From DATGZX01 sp035296965 (lineage in GTDB: Bacteria > Planctomycetota > Planctomycetia > Gemmatales > Gemmataceae), in assembly GCA_035296965.1 (NCBI GenBank), contig DATGZX010000361.1, positions 4,182-68,181 of the forward strand: a stretch of DNA of 64,000 bases, written 5' to 3'. The notes under the pieces are model-generated. The model was not told the DNA's origin. It saw only the letters and a program-made list of their open reading frames with translations, and made no database searches. Of this stretch, positions 63,900 through 64,000 are shown piece by piece; position 1 is the first letter of the stretch, and every line of letters starts with the position of its first letter. Position numbers and translations under genes: made by a program.

Positions 63900-64000
63900 G
63901 TGCGCCTGCAAGTCTGTTGCATCAGCGAGGTGCAAGTCCTCGCCGGGGAGTGTCTGGCACCCCGTAGCTGAAGGTAACTGCGTCGCCGCGAGGCGAGGTG
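63900..64000 (+). mobile_element. 5' end of a bacterial group II intron, cut by the window
   Basis: The sequence starts GTGCG, the bacterial group II intron 5' consensus, and continues with GCGAGGTGCAAGTCCTCGCC and GTAGCTGAAGGTAACTGCGTC, both typical of domain I. It lies immediately after a hairpin. The ribozyme core and any reverse-transcriptase gene lie outside the window. The class cannot be assigned from 101 bases. Confidence 0.72.

Overview
The window is about 60% GC, gene-dense chromosomal DNA from a planctomycete, most likely of the Gemmata type. The signs are a cysteine-rich YTV-repeat envelope protein (21284-22381), a fused SecD-SecF (39499-42843), a TPR protein with two RNA-polymerase-alpha-CTD-like domains (36333-37667), a Hanks-type kinase with a membrane anchor (50749-52695), Gram-negative outer-membrane proteins, and many secreted TPR, lipoprotein and small unknown proteins. 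No 16S rRNA or other direct taxonomic marker is present, so the assignment is inference from gene content. Most genes are housekeeping or planctomycete-specific.

Layout. 1-4.3 kb: a minus-strand run asd-truA-aroA plus a secreted protein cut by the window edge. 4.5-8.3 kb: a membrane-anchored TPR protein convergent with icd. 8.6-14.4 kb: envelope/efflux genes (TolC-like lipoprotein, outer-membrane barrel, and an adaptor fused to a receiver domain). 14.6-22.4 kb: secreted hydrolase, acyl-ACP desaturase, BI-1-like membrane protein, prenyltransferase-repeat protein, YTV protein. 22.6-30.8 kb: an apparently inactive dienelactone-hydrolase-like protein with a cytochrome c tail, a possible toxin-antitoxin pair, tRNA-Gly(CCC), an acyl-CoA ligase, a C39-like protease, a dihydrouridine synthase, and a DNA methyltransferase with a convergent partner. 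30.9-42.8 kb: truD, aldehyde dehydrogenase, TPR protein, THUMP methyltransferase, TPR-alphaCTD protein, then tgt-yajC-secDF. 42.9-47.5 kb: a minus-strand run nrdR, NrdD-like ATP-cone protein, MaoC, PfkB, ThpR. 47.7-62 kb: isochorismatase-like hydrolase, class V aminotransferase, hemB, kinase, hemL, GT-C-like membrane proteins, UxaA-type dehydratase, cobA-hemD. 62.3-64 kb: small lipoproteins, a tandem palindrome array and the 5' end of a group II intron.

Three tetrapyrrole genes (hemL, hemB, cobA-hemD) lie within 13 kb but not in one operon. tgt-yajC-secDF is the classic bacterial export/tRNA cluster. Four tRNA-modification genes (truA, dus, truD, tgt) are scattered through the window.

The most unusual layer is between the genes. 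At least five different palindromic repeat families (8600, 10865 and 48307, 22481, 29093, 52714 and 59819) carry a GTAG or GGAG tetranucleotide in front of a hairpin with the inverse at the far end. This is the architecture of REP/REPIN elements mobilised by RAYT (Y1/HUH) transposases, and no transposase gene is in the window. A sixth family forms a six-unit tandem array with an inverted copy, and a group II intron begins directly after that copy's hairpin. No complete new defence or metabolic system was found. The best candidates for undescribed biology are the TPR-alphaCTD protein, the receiver-adaptor fusion, the pseudo-hydrolase/cytochrome fusion, the NrdD-like protein without a glycyl radical site, the methyltransferase-partner pair and the REP families.
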